NCBI GenBank assembly: GCA_021390615.1
Contig: JAJEJU010000022.1
Span: 372,001-436,000, forward strand
From: Rhodanobacteraceae bacterium ZG21-1
GTDB taxonomy: Bacteria > Pseudomonadota > Gammaproteobacteria > Xanthomonadales > Rhodanobacteraceae
Direction: 5' to 3'
Length of the DNA: 64,000 nt
Both the position numbers and the translations under genes were made by a program. The notes under the pieces were generated by a model. It saw nothing but the letters and a program-made list of their open reading frames with translations. It had not been told where the DNA came from and did no database searches. Below, one piece after another: positions 53,980 through 63,139 of this stretch (positions within the stretch are counted from its first letter, which is position 1; every line of letters begins with the position of its first letter).

Positions 53980-55845
53980 TCAAAATTTCCAAAAGGATCC
54001 CGACGGGCCGAGGACCTGGCACTGGCTGCTGCCTGCGCTCAGGGCCTGCGTATCCGAGAGCGTGGTTCCGGCAGCCACCGAATAGTGAAAGACCTGCTGC
54101 GCCGAGCTCAGTGCATTGACGTAGGCGATGAAGGTCGACGCCACGCTTGATTTCGTGTTGTCGAAACTCAGTGTGATCGACTTGCCGGTCTTGCTGGCCG
54201 TGACCTTGCAGTTGTAAGGCAGGGGGCAGGCCGGTCGCGTAGTGGCAGCGATGCCTGGCGCGAAGGTGTCGCTGTCCGAATACGGATAGAGCGCGTAGAC
54301 CGAGTTAGGCCCGTTGGTCGGCTCGGTGATTTTCCAGCCGGTGATGTCGGCGTCACTCGGCGTGTTGGTCGGCGACACCAGGTTCAAGGTTTCCGTCAGG
54401 TCGCCGCAGACCGCCCGGCGCCATGCCGTGATGTTCGGGCACTGGACGGCGCTTGCCGAATACCCCTTCGCAACCAGCCAGGTCTCAAGGAATTTGATGA
54501 CCGAGGTGTGATCGGAAAGCCGCGACGACACGCGCCCGCCCTTGCTCCACGGCGATACCACGATCATCGGAACACGCGGCCCCAGGCCGATGGGTTCCGA
54601 GCCGTACGTCTCGTTCGAAAGGTCGATGGGTGCGCCGGCGGCCGTGGTCAGATTGTGCTTGCCGTAGCCGCTGAGCGGTGGGATGGGCGCAGGCACGTGA
54701 TCGAAGTAGCCGTCATTCTCGTCGTAGGTGATGAAGATCGCGCATTTGCCCCAGACATCCTTGTTGCCGATGATCGTATTGATCACTCGCTCGGCGAATG
54801 ATTCTCCCGCGCTCGACGTCGCGGTGGGATGCTCGCAATACGTATACGGCGCGACGATCCATGAGACGGCCGGGAACGTGCTCTTGCCCTGTGCATCCTT
54901 GCCTTGCAGATCGCTCTGCAGCGATGCGATCAGTGCGTCGGCCGAGTTCGCATCGTTGTCGCCGGACTTGCCGGCGTAGCTGCGGGCCTTCGCGATCTTT
55001 GCGGGATCGCCGCCGCGCCGGAAATTGTTGAAGTAGGCGAGCGCGTTGTCGCCGTAGTTGCCGTAACCCTGATAGACCTTCCAGCTGACCTGGTTGTTTT
55101 CCAGCACATCGGCGTAGGTTTGCCAGTCCCAACCGTTCTGCTGGCCGCTGTCGTTCGCGTCGTCGGCGGTCACGTTGCTTTCCCAAGCGTCATCGTTCTC
55201 GACGATGTAGTGCTTCCAGCTCGCGTTGGTGATCGTGCTGCCGCCCGAGGTTCCAGTCCACAGGAAGCGTCGGTTCGGATTGGTCGGACCGAACAGCGAG
55301 CAGTGGTAGGCATCGCAGATCGTGAACGCATTCGCCAGCGCGTAGTAGAACGGCAGATCGGCAGGCTTCAGATAGCCCATCGTCCAGTAGCCTTTCTTCT
55401 GCACCCACGCGTTCCAGTTGTCCCAGGTGCGCTGCGATCCCTTCCACGAGTGATCGAGATTGACGCCTTGATAATTGACCGACGCCGATGTCGCTGGATT
55501 GAGCGGATACGGCATCACGTTGGCGACGATCGTCCCCGACGGATTCTTTGCCGCATAGCTGCCGGATGTCAGGTTGGGCTGGTACCAGACCGTTTTGCCG
55601 TTCGGCAGCGGCGCCGGATGCGGATCCGAGAAGCCGCGCACGCCAGGCAGCATGCCGAAGTAGTGGTCGAATGACCGGTTCTCCTGCATGAAGATGATGA
55701 TGTGGTCGATGCCATCCAAAGTGGTCGGCTGAGTCGCCTGCGCGAGCGCGCTGCGGATCGCGGGCGGCAGCACCGAAGCTAGACCGGCCATGGCCAGCGT
55801 ACCTGTTCCGAGCTTCAGAAAATCGCGGCGACTTTTCGAGACCAT
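53980..55845 (-). CDS. Tat-exported phospholipase C-type phosphoesterase
   Basis: 621 residues of the PF04185 phosphoesterase family (bacterial phospholipase C / acid phosphatase). The N-terminus has a twin-arginine signal (SKSRRDFLKLGTGTLAMAGL) for export of a folded, metal-loaded enzyme. Then IDHIIIFMQENRSFDHYFGM, the family signature with the metal/nucleophile region, FITYDENDGYFDHVPAP, and GLGPRVPMIVVSPWSKGG. The end (NCKVTASKTGKSITLSFDNT and VFHYSVAAGTTLSD) resembles one copy of the DUF756 C-terminal domain. ATG 55845 is preferred although the frame extends to 55941. Substrate (phosphatidylcholine, sphingomyelin or other) not determinable. Confidence 0.88.
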   Translation of the reverse strand: MVSKSRRDFLKLGTGTLAMAGLASVLPPAIRSALAQATQPTTLDGIDHIIIFMQENRSFDHYFGMLPGVRGFSDPHPAPLPNGKTVWYQPNLTSGSYAAKNPSGTIVANVMPYPLNPATSASVNYQGVNLDHSWKGSQRTWDNWNAWVQKKGYWTMGYLKPADLPFYYALANAFTICDAYHCSLFGPTNPNRRFLWTGTSGGSTITNASWKHYIVENDDAWESNVTADDANDSGQQNGWDWQTYADVLENNQVSWKVYQGYGNYGDNALAYFNNFRRGGDPAKIAKARSYAGKSGDNDANSADALIASLQSDLQGKDAQGKSTFPAVSWIVAPYTYCEHPTATSSAGESFAERVINTIIGNKDVWGKCAIFITYDENDGYFDHVPAPIPPLSGYGKHNLTTAAGAPIDLSNETYGSEPIGLGPRVPMIVVSPWSKGGRVSSRLSDHTSVIKFLETWLVAKGYSASAVQCPNITAWRRAVCGDLTETLNLVSPTNTPSDADITGWKITEPTNGPNSVYALYPYSDSDTFAPGIAATTRPACPLPYNCKVTASKTGKSITLSFDNTKSSVASTFIAYVNALSSAQQVFHYSVAAGTTLSDTQALSAGSSQCQVLGPSGSFWKF

Positions 55846-57206
55846 GGGCATTCCAGAGGCAGGGATCGAGTGATCCGGATGACGAGCCCCATTAGAACCA
55901 TGCCAGATGAAATTAGCATGGCAAGGCAATGACAACGCCACCCCAAAGAAAGTGATATGTGCAATACGAATCAGCCATTCGATTTCAACGATAAAATCGA
56001 CAGCTACTACAATTCATCGCATTGCTCCGACTCGCAAACCGATCGAACCGCCACCTCAATTTGTGATGAACTGCAAACAGGCAAGCGGACCCGATTCTCG
56101 TTTTGAATTACCCGGATGTCGAGCAAGGCCAACCCATCCCAAAGCACCAGGCACCGACGGGGTCCAGCAGGGCCTCTTTCAGGACTTTGCATGCCTTGTT
56201 CGGACTTGCCAAACGCCGCCGCAGGCCACACCTCGCCATACCTGAGACGGGATGTCGATCTGGAAATATCGAAGTATCTGCAACGAACACGCCAGCGCAG
56301 GCGTGACGTCCATAGCATGGGCAATCCCCAGAGAGCAGCGCTGCGACTCCATCCGGGATCCTTGATTCACCTTCCCGCACTCCAGCTCAGAAGCTAGCCG
56401 ACTCGATCAAGTTGATCTTTCGATCAGAGACCGTTTCGGATCTCGTCACTGAATGAACTTGACTGCAAACAGCCATCGCAATCTGCATAAGCGAATACCT
56501 ATATGTCCATTATCGCCATGCCGATATCTTTAGTAATCCCGAGCGCAGCTTATTACCGCGACCAGATCGAACACTTTATAAAATCGAAGAGCAGCAAGTG
56601 CATCCGATTTTTCAAAGGGAGATCAACGCCCTCCATGCACAAATGACACTGGTGAACTCGGCCATCGCCTTGCCCTCGAAGATCTTCCATCGATGAGCGA
56701 ATCGGCCATGCATGACCGACGCGCGAACGAACCAAGCACGAATCGACGGTCCACGCGATCCATGTCATCGACCTATGTCAATGTATGGATTGACCGCGGC
56801 ACTTGTTGAAGCGAGCTCGCCGAGCTGCAGGAATGCGACATGGCGCGCCAGGCTTTTAAACTGCTGCCCGGCTGCTCCGTGACGATGCAATCGCTCCACT
56901 TCACCGGTGAGTGGACACACAAGCTTTGCGTTGTCCGCATCCATTCCTGGTGCGGAAGAGGTTCATGGCGTGTGCTTGCCGCACATCGCATGCGACTCTC
57001 TGATGCACGCTATAGGCACGTATCGATCCAGCATGACGAGCACATTCTTCACGCCAGCAGCCCGATAGCTGGCTGCACTGTTGATGCAAGGACGATACTG
57101 CCGGGCCAGCCCAAGAAAGCCGCACCATCTGAGTTGCAAGGCTTGCCGCATGGATCGAGTGCAGGCGGCGCCTTACTCCTGCCGCACTGGGTACACGGAC
57201 ACTCGT
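55846..57206. other. 1.36-kb stretch without a convincing gene
   Basis: Overlapping short frames on both strands, some on the plus strand 56840-57559, have irregular composition and no motif. Codon use is unlike the flanking genes. A decayed gene or element is possible; I see no terminal repeats. Confidence 0.5.
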
Positions 57207-57785
57207 TCAACGCTCACGCTCGACATGATCGAAGCGCACGCCCAGCGGCCCCAGCGATTCGACCAGCACGATGGAGTCGCCGCGTTGTGCCTGGGCATAC
57301 GGCAACCCGCACTCATGGATGCGTCGGCCGACGGGCGGATTGTCGAACGCATAGCGCACCGGACAGCGCCCCTCGCTGCGGATCACGTCCAGCGTGCTGG
57401 GCACGCGCAGCGAAGTACGCGATGTCGCGAACAGCAGCAACGCCGTCGCGCTGTAGAGCAACAACCAGCTCCAGCCTGCCGCCACCGCGGACAGCGCTGC
57501 CACAGAGAGCCACGGCGCAGTGGCTGCGCTTAAACGCGATCTCTGCGCCGCCGCAGTGACTGCGCGGTTCTGCCTCGATCGACGTGCCAGGACGATCGCC
57601 CAGCCGACCCAGGCCGCCAGCGCCATGCAGGCCAGCACGCGCAGGGTCGTCAGGTTGCAATAGCAGTCGATGGAAACCAGCAGCCCCAGGACGGTGATCG
57701 TCAGAGCGATCAGCACGCCCCATAGCCGGCGCAGGCCATGCCGCGAGTCGGACGATGCCGTGGACTCCATGCCTGCTTCGGCCAT
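57207..57785 (-). CDS. Membrane protein, unknown function
   Basis: 192 residues from ATG 57785 (the frame opens at 57839, just after the upstream gene). Probable membrane segments: LWGVLIALTITVLGLLVSI, VLACMALAAWVGWAIVLA, and APWLSVAALSAVAAGWSWLL running into LLYSATALLLFATS, the last possibly two passes. The C-terminal part (CPVRYAFDNPPVGRRIHECG) appears soluble. No family recognised. Probably co-transcribed with the YCII gene upstream (about 60 bp). Confidence 0.6.
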   Translation of the reverse strand: MAEAGMESTASSDSRHGLRRLWGVLIALTITVLGLLVSIDCYCNLTTLRVLACMALAAWVGWAIVLARRSRQNRAVTAAAQRSRLSAATAPWLSVAALSAVAAGWSWLLLYSATALLLFATSRTSLRVPSTLDVIRSEGRCPVRYAFDNPPVGRRIHECGLPYAQAQRGDSIVLVESLGPLGVRFDHVERER

Positions 57786-57848
57786 CTTTTCGCCTTTTAA
57801 GCGGGTCGATGCCGATCCGTCGGCTGCGGCTCCCGTCAACCGGACCGC

Positions 57849-58223
57849 TCAGGCGCCGACGCGGCGGCGCACCGCTTCGAAGTCGCGCACCGGGCGCAGC
57901 TCGATGCAGCCGGTGCTGGTCCACGGAAACTCCTGCGCGATGCGCAAGGCCTCTTCCATGCTGTCCGCCTCGATCAGATTGAAGCCAGCCAGGTATTCCT
58001 TGGTTTCGGCGAACGGCCCGTCCAGCACCGTAGCCTTGCCTTGGCGCACGCGTATCGACTTGGCCGTGACCGGCGCTTCCAGTTGCTGCGAATCGAGCAG
58101 GCAGCCGTCGCGCCGCAGCTCGTCCGCATGCGTGATGCAGGCATGCATGCGCGTATCGAATTCGCCGGGCGGCAGCGCGTCCAGCAGGGCATCGTCGCTG
58201 TAGATCATCATCAGGAACTTCAC
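57849..58223 (-). CDS. YCII/DGPF family protein
   Basis: 124 residues, ferredoxin-like fold of the YCII (DGPF) type: MKFLMMIYSDDALLDAL, then KATVLDGPFAETKEYLAGFN with the DGPF motif, then SMEEALRIAQEFPW and IELRPVRDF. The start is GTG after GAGG. Members are often encoded beside ECF sigma factors; here no sigma factor is adjacent. Enzymatic role not established for this subgroup. Confidence 0.85.
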   Translation of the reverse strand: MKFLMMIYSDDALLDALPPGEFDTRMHACITHADELRRDGCLLDSQQLEAPVTAKSIRVRQGKATVLDGPFAETKEYLAGFNLIEADSMEEALRIAQEFPWTSTGCIELRPVRDFEAVRRRVGA

Positions 58224-58843
58224 GGCGACCTCGACGGCTACGGGGAAGTGCCAAGCCTAGAACGGCAGCCGGACTTTACCAAGTGCAGACGCCTTCGGCA
58301 GCGATCCACAGAGGGATGGATGCGGCGCGCTTCTCGGCTTCGTGTGGACAGCGATAGGCAATCGGCAGGACGGATGATCGTTCCAAATGGAGCTGATCAA
58401 ACCAGCCAGGCTCGCCAGGCCCTGGAAGCGTTGCTCGCGGAGACGCATACATTCGGACATCGCGCTCCGCCTGCCGGCGCGACCAACGGCGATGTGCAGC
58501 GCACGCGCTCACTTTCCCCACCGCATCGCACCGAGACGTCTGCCAGGGTTTGCTCCGTAGCCGTGTTGGCCACGGTTCGATGGAAGGTCCACGCGATGCT
58601 GGCGCATGGATACGGGTCGCCGAATGAGTCGACTGGGAAGGCAACTCGTCCGGCAGACCAGGCGGCGCATCAAAGCAGTTAGCCGCCAGTACGCCGCGTC
58701 CGATTCAGCGGAAGCGCCACATCGCCTGGCAAGCCGACCCGGTCGATAGCCGGACGAGCAGCATGGGCGTTGCGGGAACCTGCAGGACACCGTCTTCTGG
58801 GGTCGGGCGCCCCCGTCATGCAGACGACGTACCGCCCGAATGC
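58224..58843. other. Intergenic stretch without a gene
   Basis: About 620 bp; short frames only. It includes the promoter of the YCII gene on the left and the nrdJb terminator on the right. Confidence 0.5.
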
Positions 58844-58865
58844 AAAAGGGCGGCTTTCGCCGCCC
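58844..58865 (-). terminator. Rho-independent terminator after nrdJb
   Basis: On the minus strand: GGGCGGC-GAAA-GCCGCCC followed by TTTT, 30 bp after the nrdJb stop. GAAA is a stable tetraloop. Confidence 0.85.
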
Positions 58866-58894
58866 CTCCCGTCCATCCGCTCAACGAACGACGC

Positions 58895-59620
58895 TCAGCC
58901 GCACTTGCTGTAGCCGCAATTGAGGCAGGTCTGGCAGCCGTCCATCAGCACCAGGGCCTGGGTGTTGCACTTCGCGCACAGGGTGGCGCCAGGCGGGAAG
59001 CCCGCGGCGTTGAGTTCGGCCTTGGCCGGCGCGGCCCCGGCTTTCTGGACGCCGGCAACCTCGTAGGCCGCGCGCTTCTCGGCGATCAGCCGCCGCGTGG
59101 ACTCATCCATTTCCGGATCGTGGATCAGCCCGATCGTCTTGAGGTGCTGCTCGATCACCCCGCCGATCTCGGCGACGATGCTCGGCATGTAGATGCCGCC
59201 GGCCTTGAAGTAGCCGCCGCGCGGATCGAACACCGCTTTCATTTCTTCCACCAGGAAGGTGACGTCGCCGCCTTTGCGGAACACCGCCGAGAGGATGCGG
59301 GTGAGTGCCACGATCCACTGGAAGTGGTCCATGTTCTTCGAGTTGATGAAGATCTCGAAGGGGCGGCGCTGCTCGTAGGCGGTGCCTGCATTGAGCACGA
59401 TGTCGTTGATGGTGACGTACAGCGCATGCTCGAACAGCGGCGACTTGATCTTGTAGGTCGAGCCGACCAGGGTCTCCGGGCGCTCCAGACTTTCGTGCAT
59501 CTGGATCACTTCGGCCAGCGGCGCGGCCTCCTTGGCAACCGGCGCCGCGACAGGCGCCGCCTTGTCCTCGGGCTTGACCACGTTGTAGCCCTTGATCTTC
59601 TGTTCGATCTTGATCGCCAT
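58895..59620 (-). CDS. nrdJb: Ribonucleotide reductase class II, C-terminal subunit NrdJb
   Basis: 241 residues. Carries the TSCPD-like domain (ERPETLVGSTYKIKSPLFEH, FEIFINSKNMDHFQWIVALT) and a C-terminal cysteine-rich end (CAKCNTQALVLMDGCQTCLN and CGYSKCG), the redox tail that reduces the active-site cysteines of class II reductase. In many bacteria this part is fused to NrdJa; in this group it is a separate gene. Separated from nrdJa by the histone-like gene. It starts with ATG 59620; ribosome site weak. Ends in a strong terminator, closing the operon. Confidence 0.9.
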   Translation of the reverse strand: MAIKIEQKIKGYNVVKPEDKAAPVAAPVAKEAAPLAEVIQMHESLERPETLVGSTYKIKSPLFEHALYVTINDIVLNAGTAYEQRRPFEIFINSKNMDHFQWIVALTRILSAVFRKGGDVTFLVEEMKAVFDPRGGYFKAGGIYMPSIVAEIGGVIEQHLKTIGLIHDPEMDESTRRLIAEKRAAYEVAGVQKAGAAPAKAELNAAGFPPGATLCAKCNTQALVLMDGCQTCLNCGYSKCG

Positions 59621-59678
59621 GGCTCTGGTTTTTCTTGTTCGAGTGATGGGTGCGGACGCCGCCGTCGGCAGAGACGAA

Positions 59679-59708
59679 GATCCGGCCCGGCCGGAGCCGG
59701 GCCGGATC
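59679..59708 (-). terminator. Perfect 12-bp hairpin between histone-like gene and nrdJb
   Basis: GATCCGGCCCGG pairs with CCGGGCCGGATC around a 6-base loop. There is no long T run on the minus strand, so it may attenuate, protect mRNA ends, or be an inefficient terminator. Confidence 0.55.
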
Positions 59709-59717
59709 GCTTACGAC

Positions 59718-60308
59718 TTACTTCCTGCGGGCAGCCTTCTTGGCCGCCGGCTTGCGAGCCGGCTTGGCGCCCGCCTTCTTGCTGGCAGTGGACCTCTTGA
59801 CCGCCTTGGCGACGGTCTTTTTCTTGGCGGACTTCTTTACGGCCGCCTTCTTCGGCGCGGCCTTCTTGGAGCTTGCCGCCTTCTTGGTGCTGACCTTCCT
59901 TGCTACTTTCGCGCTGCTCTTCTTGACAGCTTTCTTCACCGCCTTCTTCACGGCGCCGGCCTTCTTGGCCACCTTGCGCGCCGCTTTCTTGACGGCCTTC
60001 TTCGCGGCCGCCGCCTTCTTGGCGACAGCCTTCTTCACCGCCTTCTTGGCGGTGGATTTCTTGGCAGCGGCCTTCTTCACCGCTTTTTTGGCTGCAGCCT
60101 TCTTCGGCGCAGCCTTCTTCGCAGCAACTTTCTTGGCGGCCGCTTTCTTGGGCGCAGCCTTCTTCGCAGCCGGCTTCTTCCTGGCGGCCTTCTTCACCGA
60201 CGCAGGAGCCGGCGCGGCGGCCGCCGGTTCTGCCGGCGTTTCCGCCACCGGCGCCTCGGGGGCGGCCGGGACGGCGCTGTCATTCACAACTTCGGTATCG
60301 ATAGACAT
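59718..60308 (-). CDS. Histone H1-like lysine/alanine-rich nucleoid protein
   Basis: 196 residues. After a Pro/Ala/Glu leader (PAAPEAPVAETPAEPAAAAP) almost the whole protein is repeats of KKAAAKK/KKAAPKK/KKAVKK type, as in bacterial H1-like proteins (AlgP/HctB type). It is strongly basic and would bind DNA or RNA. The ATG follows GGAGGGG. It lies 27 bp after nrdJa and is followed by nrdJb, so it is probably expressed with the reductase. The repeat DNA may vary in length by slippage. Confidence 0.9.
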   Translation of the reverse strand: MSIDTEVVNDSAVPAAPEAPVAETPAEPAAAAPAPASVKKAARKKPAAKKAAPKKAAAKKVAAKKAAPKKAAAKKAVKKAAAKKSTAKKAVKKAVAKKAAAAKKAVKKAARKVAKKAGAVKKAVKKAVKKSSAKVARKVSTKKAASSKKAAPKKAAVKKSAKKKTVAKAVKRSTASKKAGAKPARKPAAKKAARRK

Positions 60309-60335
60309 GTGGTGATCCCCTCCGAGACGTTTGTT

Positions 60336-62531
60336 TTAGAACTTGCCGTAATACCCTTCCTTCAAGGCATCGAACAGGTTGGCGGCGGTGTGGGTCTCGC
60401 CGTCGTACTCCACCTCTTCGTTGCCCTTCAGTTCGACCACACTACCGTCCTCCAACTCGAACCGGTAGAGGGTGTTTTCAAGGTCCGACTCCTTCACCAG
60501 CACGCCCTGGAAAGCGGCCGGATTGAAGCGGAACGTGGTGCATCCCTTCAGGCCCTGCTTGTAGGCGTAGAAGTAGATGTCCTTGAAATCTTCGTAAGGG
60601 TAGTCGGTCGGCACATTCGCGGTCTTGGAGATCGACGAATCGATCCACTTCTGCGCGGCGGCCTGGATGTCGACATGCTCCTTGGGGCTGATGTCGTCGG
60701 CGGCCACGAAATAGTCCGGCAGCTTGGCGGACGGGTCGTCGCTGAACGGCAGCGCGGCGGCGTTGATAAGCGCGCGATAGGCCAGCAACTCGTAGCTGTA
60801 CACCTCGACCTTTTCCTTGGTCTTCCTGCCCTCACGAATCACGTTGCGCGAATAGTGATGGGCGAAGCTGGGCTCGATGCCGTTGCTGGCGTTGTTGGCC
60901 AGCGACAGGGAGATGGTGCCGGTGGGGGCGATCGAGCTGTGGTGGGTGAAGCGGGCGCCGGTCTCGGCGAGCTGCTTGACCAGGTTCGGCGCGACGGCGG
61001 CGATGCGCTGCATGTAGCGGCTGTAGGTGGCGTGCAGCACGCGACCGGGAATGCGATCGCCGACCTTGTAGCCGTCGACGGCCATTTCAGGACGCTTGCG
61101 CAGCATGTCGCCGGTGACGGTGTATTCCTGCGCCAGCACCGGCGCCGGGCCTTTCTCCTTGGCCAGCTCCAGCGCCACTTCCCAGCCGGCCACCGCCATC
61201 TCGCGGGAGGCGTCTTCGGTGAAGGCCGCGGCGTCGGCGCTGCCGTAGCGATGCTTGAGCATGGTCAGGGTCGAGCCCAGCCCGAGGAAGCCCATGCCGT
61301 GACGACGCTTGGACAGAATTTCGTGGCGCTGCTGCTCCAGCGGCAGGCCGTTGATCTCGACCACGTTGTCGAGCATGCGGGTGAAGATCTTCACCACCTC
61401 GCGGTACTCGTCCCAGTCGAAGCGCGCCTTGGGACCGAACGGGTCGCGCACGAAGGTGGTCAGGTTGATCGAGCCGAGCAGGCAGGAGCCGTACGGCGGC
61501 AGCGGCTGCTCGCCGCAGGGATTGGTGGCGCGGATGTGCTCGCACCACCAGTTGTTGTTCATCTCGTTGACCTTGTCGATCAGGATGAAGCCGGGCTCGG
61601 CATAGTCGTAGGTGGACACCATGATCATGTCCCACAGATGCCGCGCGCGGATGCGCCCGTAGATCTTGCAGGCGACCAGGCCGTCTTCGCGCGCCACGTA
61701 GTTCTCGTGGGTGGGCCACTCGCGCCAGACCACCTTGTTCGGGTCGGCCAGGTCGATCTCGTCCTGTTCCTTCACGTGCACCGGGAACACCAGCGGCCAG
61801 TCCTGGTCGTGCTCGACCGCCTGCATGAAGCCGTCGGTGATCAGCAGCGAAAGGTTGAACTGGCGCAGCCGGCCGTTCTCGCGCTTGGCGCGAATGAATT
61901 CCTTGGCGTCCGGGTGGGAAATGTCGAAGGTGCCCATCTGCGCGCCGCGGCGTCCGCCGGCGGACGACACCGTGAAGCACATCTTGTCGTAGATATCCAT
62001 GAACGACAGCGGGCCGGAGGTATACGCGCCGGCGCCCGACACGTAGGCGCCGCGCGGGCGCAGCGTGGAGAACTCGTAGCCGATGCCGCAGCCGGCCTTC
62101 AGGGTGAGGCCGGCCTCGTGCACCTTCTCCAGGATGTCGTCCATCGAATCACGGATGGTGCCCGACACCGTGCAGTTGATGGTCGAGGTGGCCGGCTTGT
62201 GTTCCAGCGCGCCGGCATTGGAAGTGATGCGACCGGCGGGAATCGCACCGCGGCGCAGCGCCCACAGGAAGCGCTCGTACCAGTGTTCGCGTAGCGCTTC
62301 GCTGGCTTCCACCTCGGACAGGGCGCGCGCGACGCGCTGCCAGGTGCCGTCGACGCTGGGATCGACCGCCTCGCCCGACTTGCTGCGCAGGCGGTACTTC
62401 TTGTCCCAGATGTCGTAGGACGCCGGCTGCAGCGGGATGTCGGCGGCGGCGCTGCCTAGGCTTTGCACACGGACGGTGCTCATCGGTTTCCTGCTCTCCC
62501 CGGTGGCCTGAGCCCCGTTGATTTTTGTCAT
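60336..62531 (-). CDS. nrdJa: Adenosylcobalamin-dependent ribonucleotide reductase NrdJa
   Basis: 731 residues. Class II reductase makes deoxynucleotides with a radical from vitamin B12, independent of oxygen. Evident features: N-terminal TINCTVSGTIRDSMDDILEK, the segment NPCGEQPLPPYGSCLLGSIN with the active-site Cys (61506-61523), and C-terminal SIAPTGTISLSLANNASNGI. ATG 62531 follows GGGAG at good distance; an ATG 48 bp later (62483) is possible. The protein ends before the Cys-rich tail, which is encoded by nrdJb. A large antisense frame here is a shadow. Confidence 0.93.
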   Translation of the reverse strand: MTKINGAQATGESRKPMSTVRVQSLGSAAADIPLQPASYDIWDKKYRLRSKSGEAVDPSVDGTWQRVARALSEVEASEALREHWYERFLWALRRGAIPAGRITSNAGALEHKPATSTINCTVSGTIRDSMDDILEKVHEAGLTLKAGCGIGYEFSTLRPRGAYVSGAGAYTSGPLSFMDIYDKMCFTVSSAGGRRGAQMGTFDISHPDAKEFIRAKRENGRLRQFNLSLLITDGFMQAVEHDQDWPLVFPVHVKEQDEIDLADPNKVVWREWPTHENYVAREDGLVACKIYGRIRARHLWDMIMVSTYDYAEPGFILIDKVNEMNNNWWCEHIRATNPCGEQPLPPYGSCLLGSINLTTFVRDPFGPKARFDWDEYREVVKIFTRMLDNVVEINGLPLEQQRHEILSKRRHGMGFLGLGSTLTMLKHRYGSADAAAFTEDASREMAVAGWEVALELAKEKGPAPVLAQEYTVTGDMLRKRPEMAVDGYKVGDRIPGRVLHATYSRYMQRIAAVAPNLVKQLAETGARFTHHSSIAPTGTISLSLANNASNGIEPSFAHHYSRNVIREGRKTKEKVEVYSYELLAYRALINAAALPFSDDPSAKLPDYFVAADDISPKEHVDIQAAAQKWIDSSISKTANVPTDYPYEDFKDIYFYAYKQGLKGCTTFRFNPAAFQGVLVKESDLENTLYRFELEDGSVVELKGNEEVEYDGETHTAANLFDALKEGYYGKF

Positions 62532-62697
62532 GACTGCTCCCTGCTTTCCTGGCGGGTGATGAACCCGTCCGGCCTACCGCCGGCAACCCGATCCGTACCT
62601 GCCTGACGCCTTCACCGAAACCTTCTTCGAGCGCAATGGAAGAAGTTCGAGGCGGCCCGCAGCGACACCAACACTTGGGTGGAATCCTGATACGCGA

Positions 62698-62713
62698 ACA
62701 CAAGATGTTGTGT
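62698..62713 (-). promoter_or_regulatory. NrdR-box-like operator upstream of nrdJa
   Basis: ACACAAGATGTTGTGT matches the NrdR box consensus ACACWATATATWGTGT at 14 of 16 positions and is symmetrical (AACACAA / TTGTGTT with four central bases). A weaker second candidate lies at 62665-62680 (about three helical turns away), as NrdR sites usually come in pairs. NrdR represses reductase genes in response to nucleotide levels. Confidence 0.65.
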
Positions 62714-63139
62714 TGCGGACGGATAGCGAAGTTACCCCTGTGCCCGGTCGATGTAAAGGGCCAATCACGTGCTCGTCATCGCTCCGCCACAGCCGGCGCG
62801 ACAACTGCCACGACACCTAAATTCGCGCCATCGGACGACACCGAATGCGTGCAGAAATCTCGATCGCGACCACGCCTGCGGATGACCCTCAGGCACGAGC
62901 CCGCACCTCGCCGTGGCAGCCACGCACAGCAGGCGTGACAACCTGCTGCGGAGACGGATCGCGCGGCACGCCACGGCCAGCTCGGCTTGATCCAGAGCCT
63001 CCAATGCTTAACGCAAGCGCATGTCCATGCTTGATGTTTTGACCGCGGATGGCTCAAATAGCCGCTTTAATGGCCAGCCGGTCCCGCTACGGCGCGCCAG
63101 CCGCCTTCCATATCAAGCACACCGGGGTTGCCCATCATC
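62714..63139. other. Divergent intergenic region nrdJ / phosphate-binding gene
   Basis: About 430 bp without a gene, separating the reductase promoter (minus) and the PstS-like gene (plus). No cobalamin riboswitch elements were recognised. Confidence 0.5.

Noticed and set aside
56840-57559. 239-residue plus-strand frame
   Set aside because: No motif, irregular composition, and it overlaps the better-supported membrane protein gene on the minus strand.
59592-62294. 900-residue plus-strand frame over nrdJ and the histone-like gene
   Set aside because: Antisense shadow of three well-recognised minus-strand genes; composition is not protein-like.
62532-63139. Cobalamin riboswitch upstream of nrdJa
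   Set aside because: Expected for a B12-dependent enzyme in some bacteria, but I found no B12-box-like sequence or supporting structure by eye.
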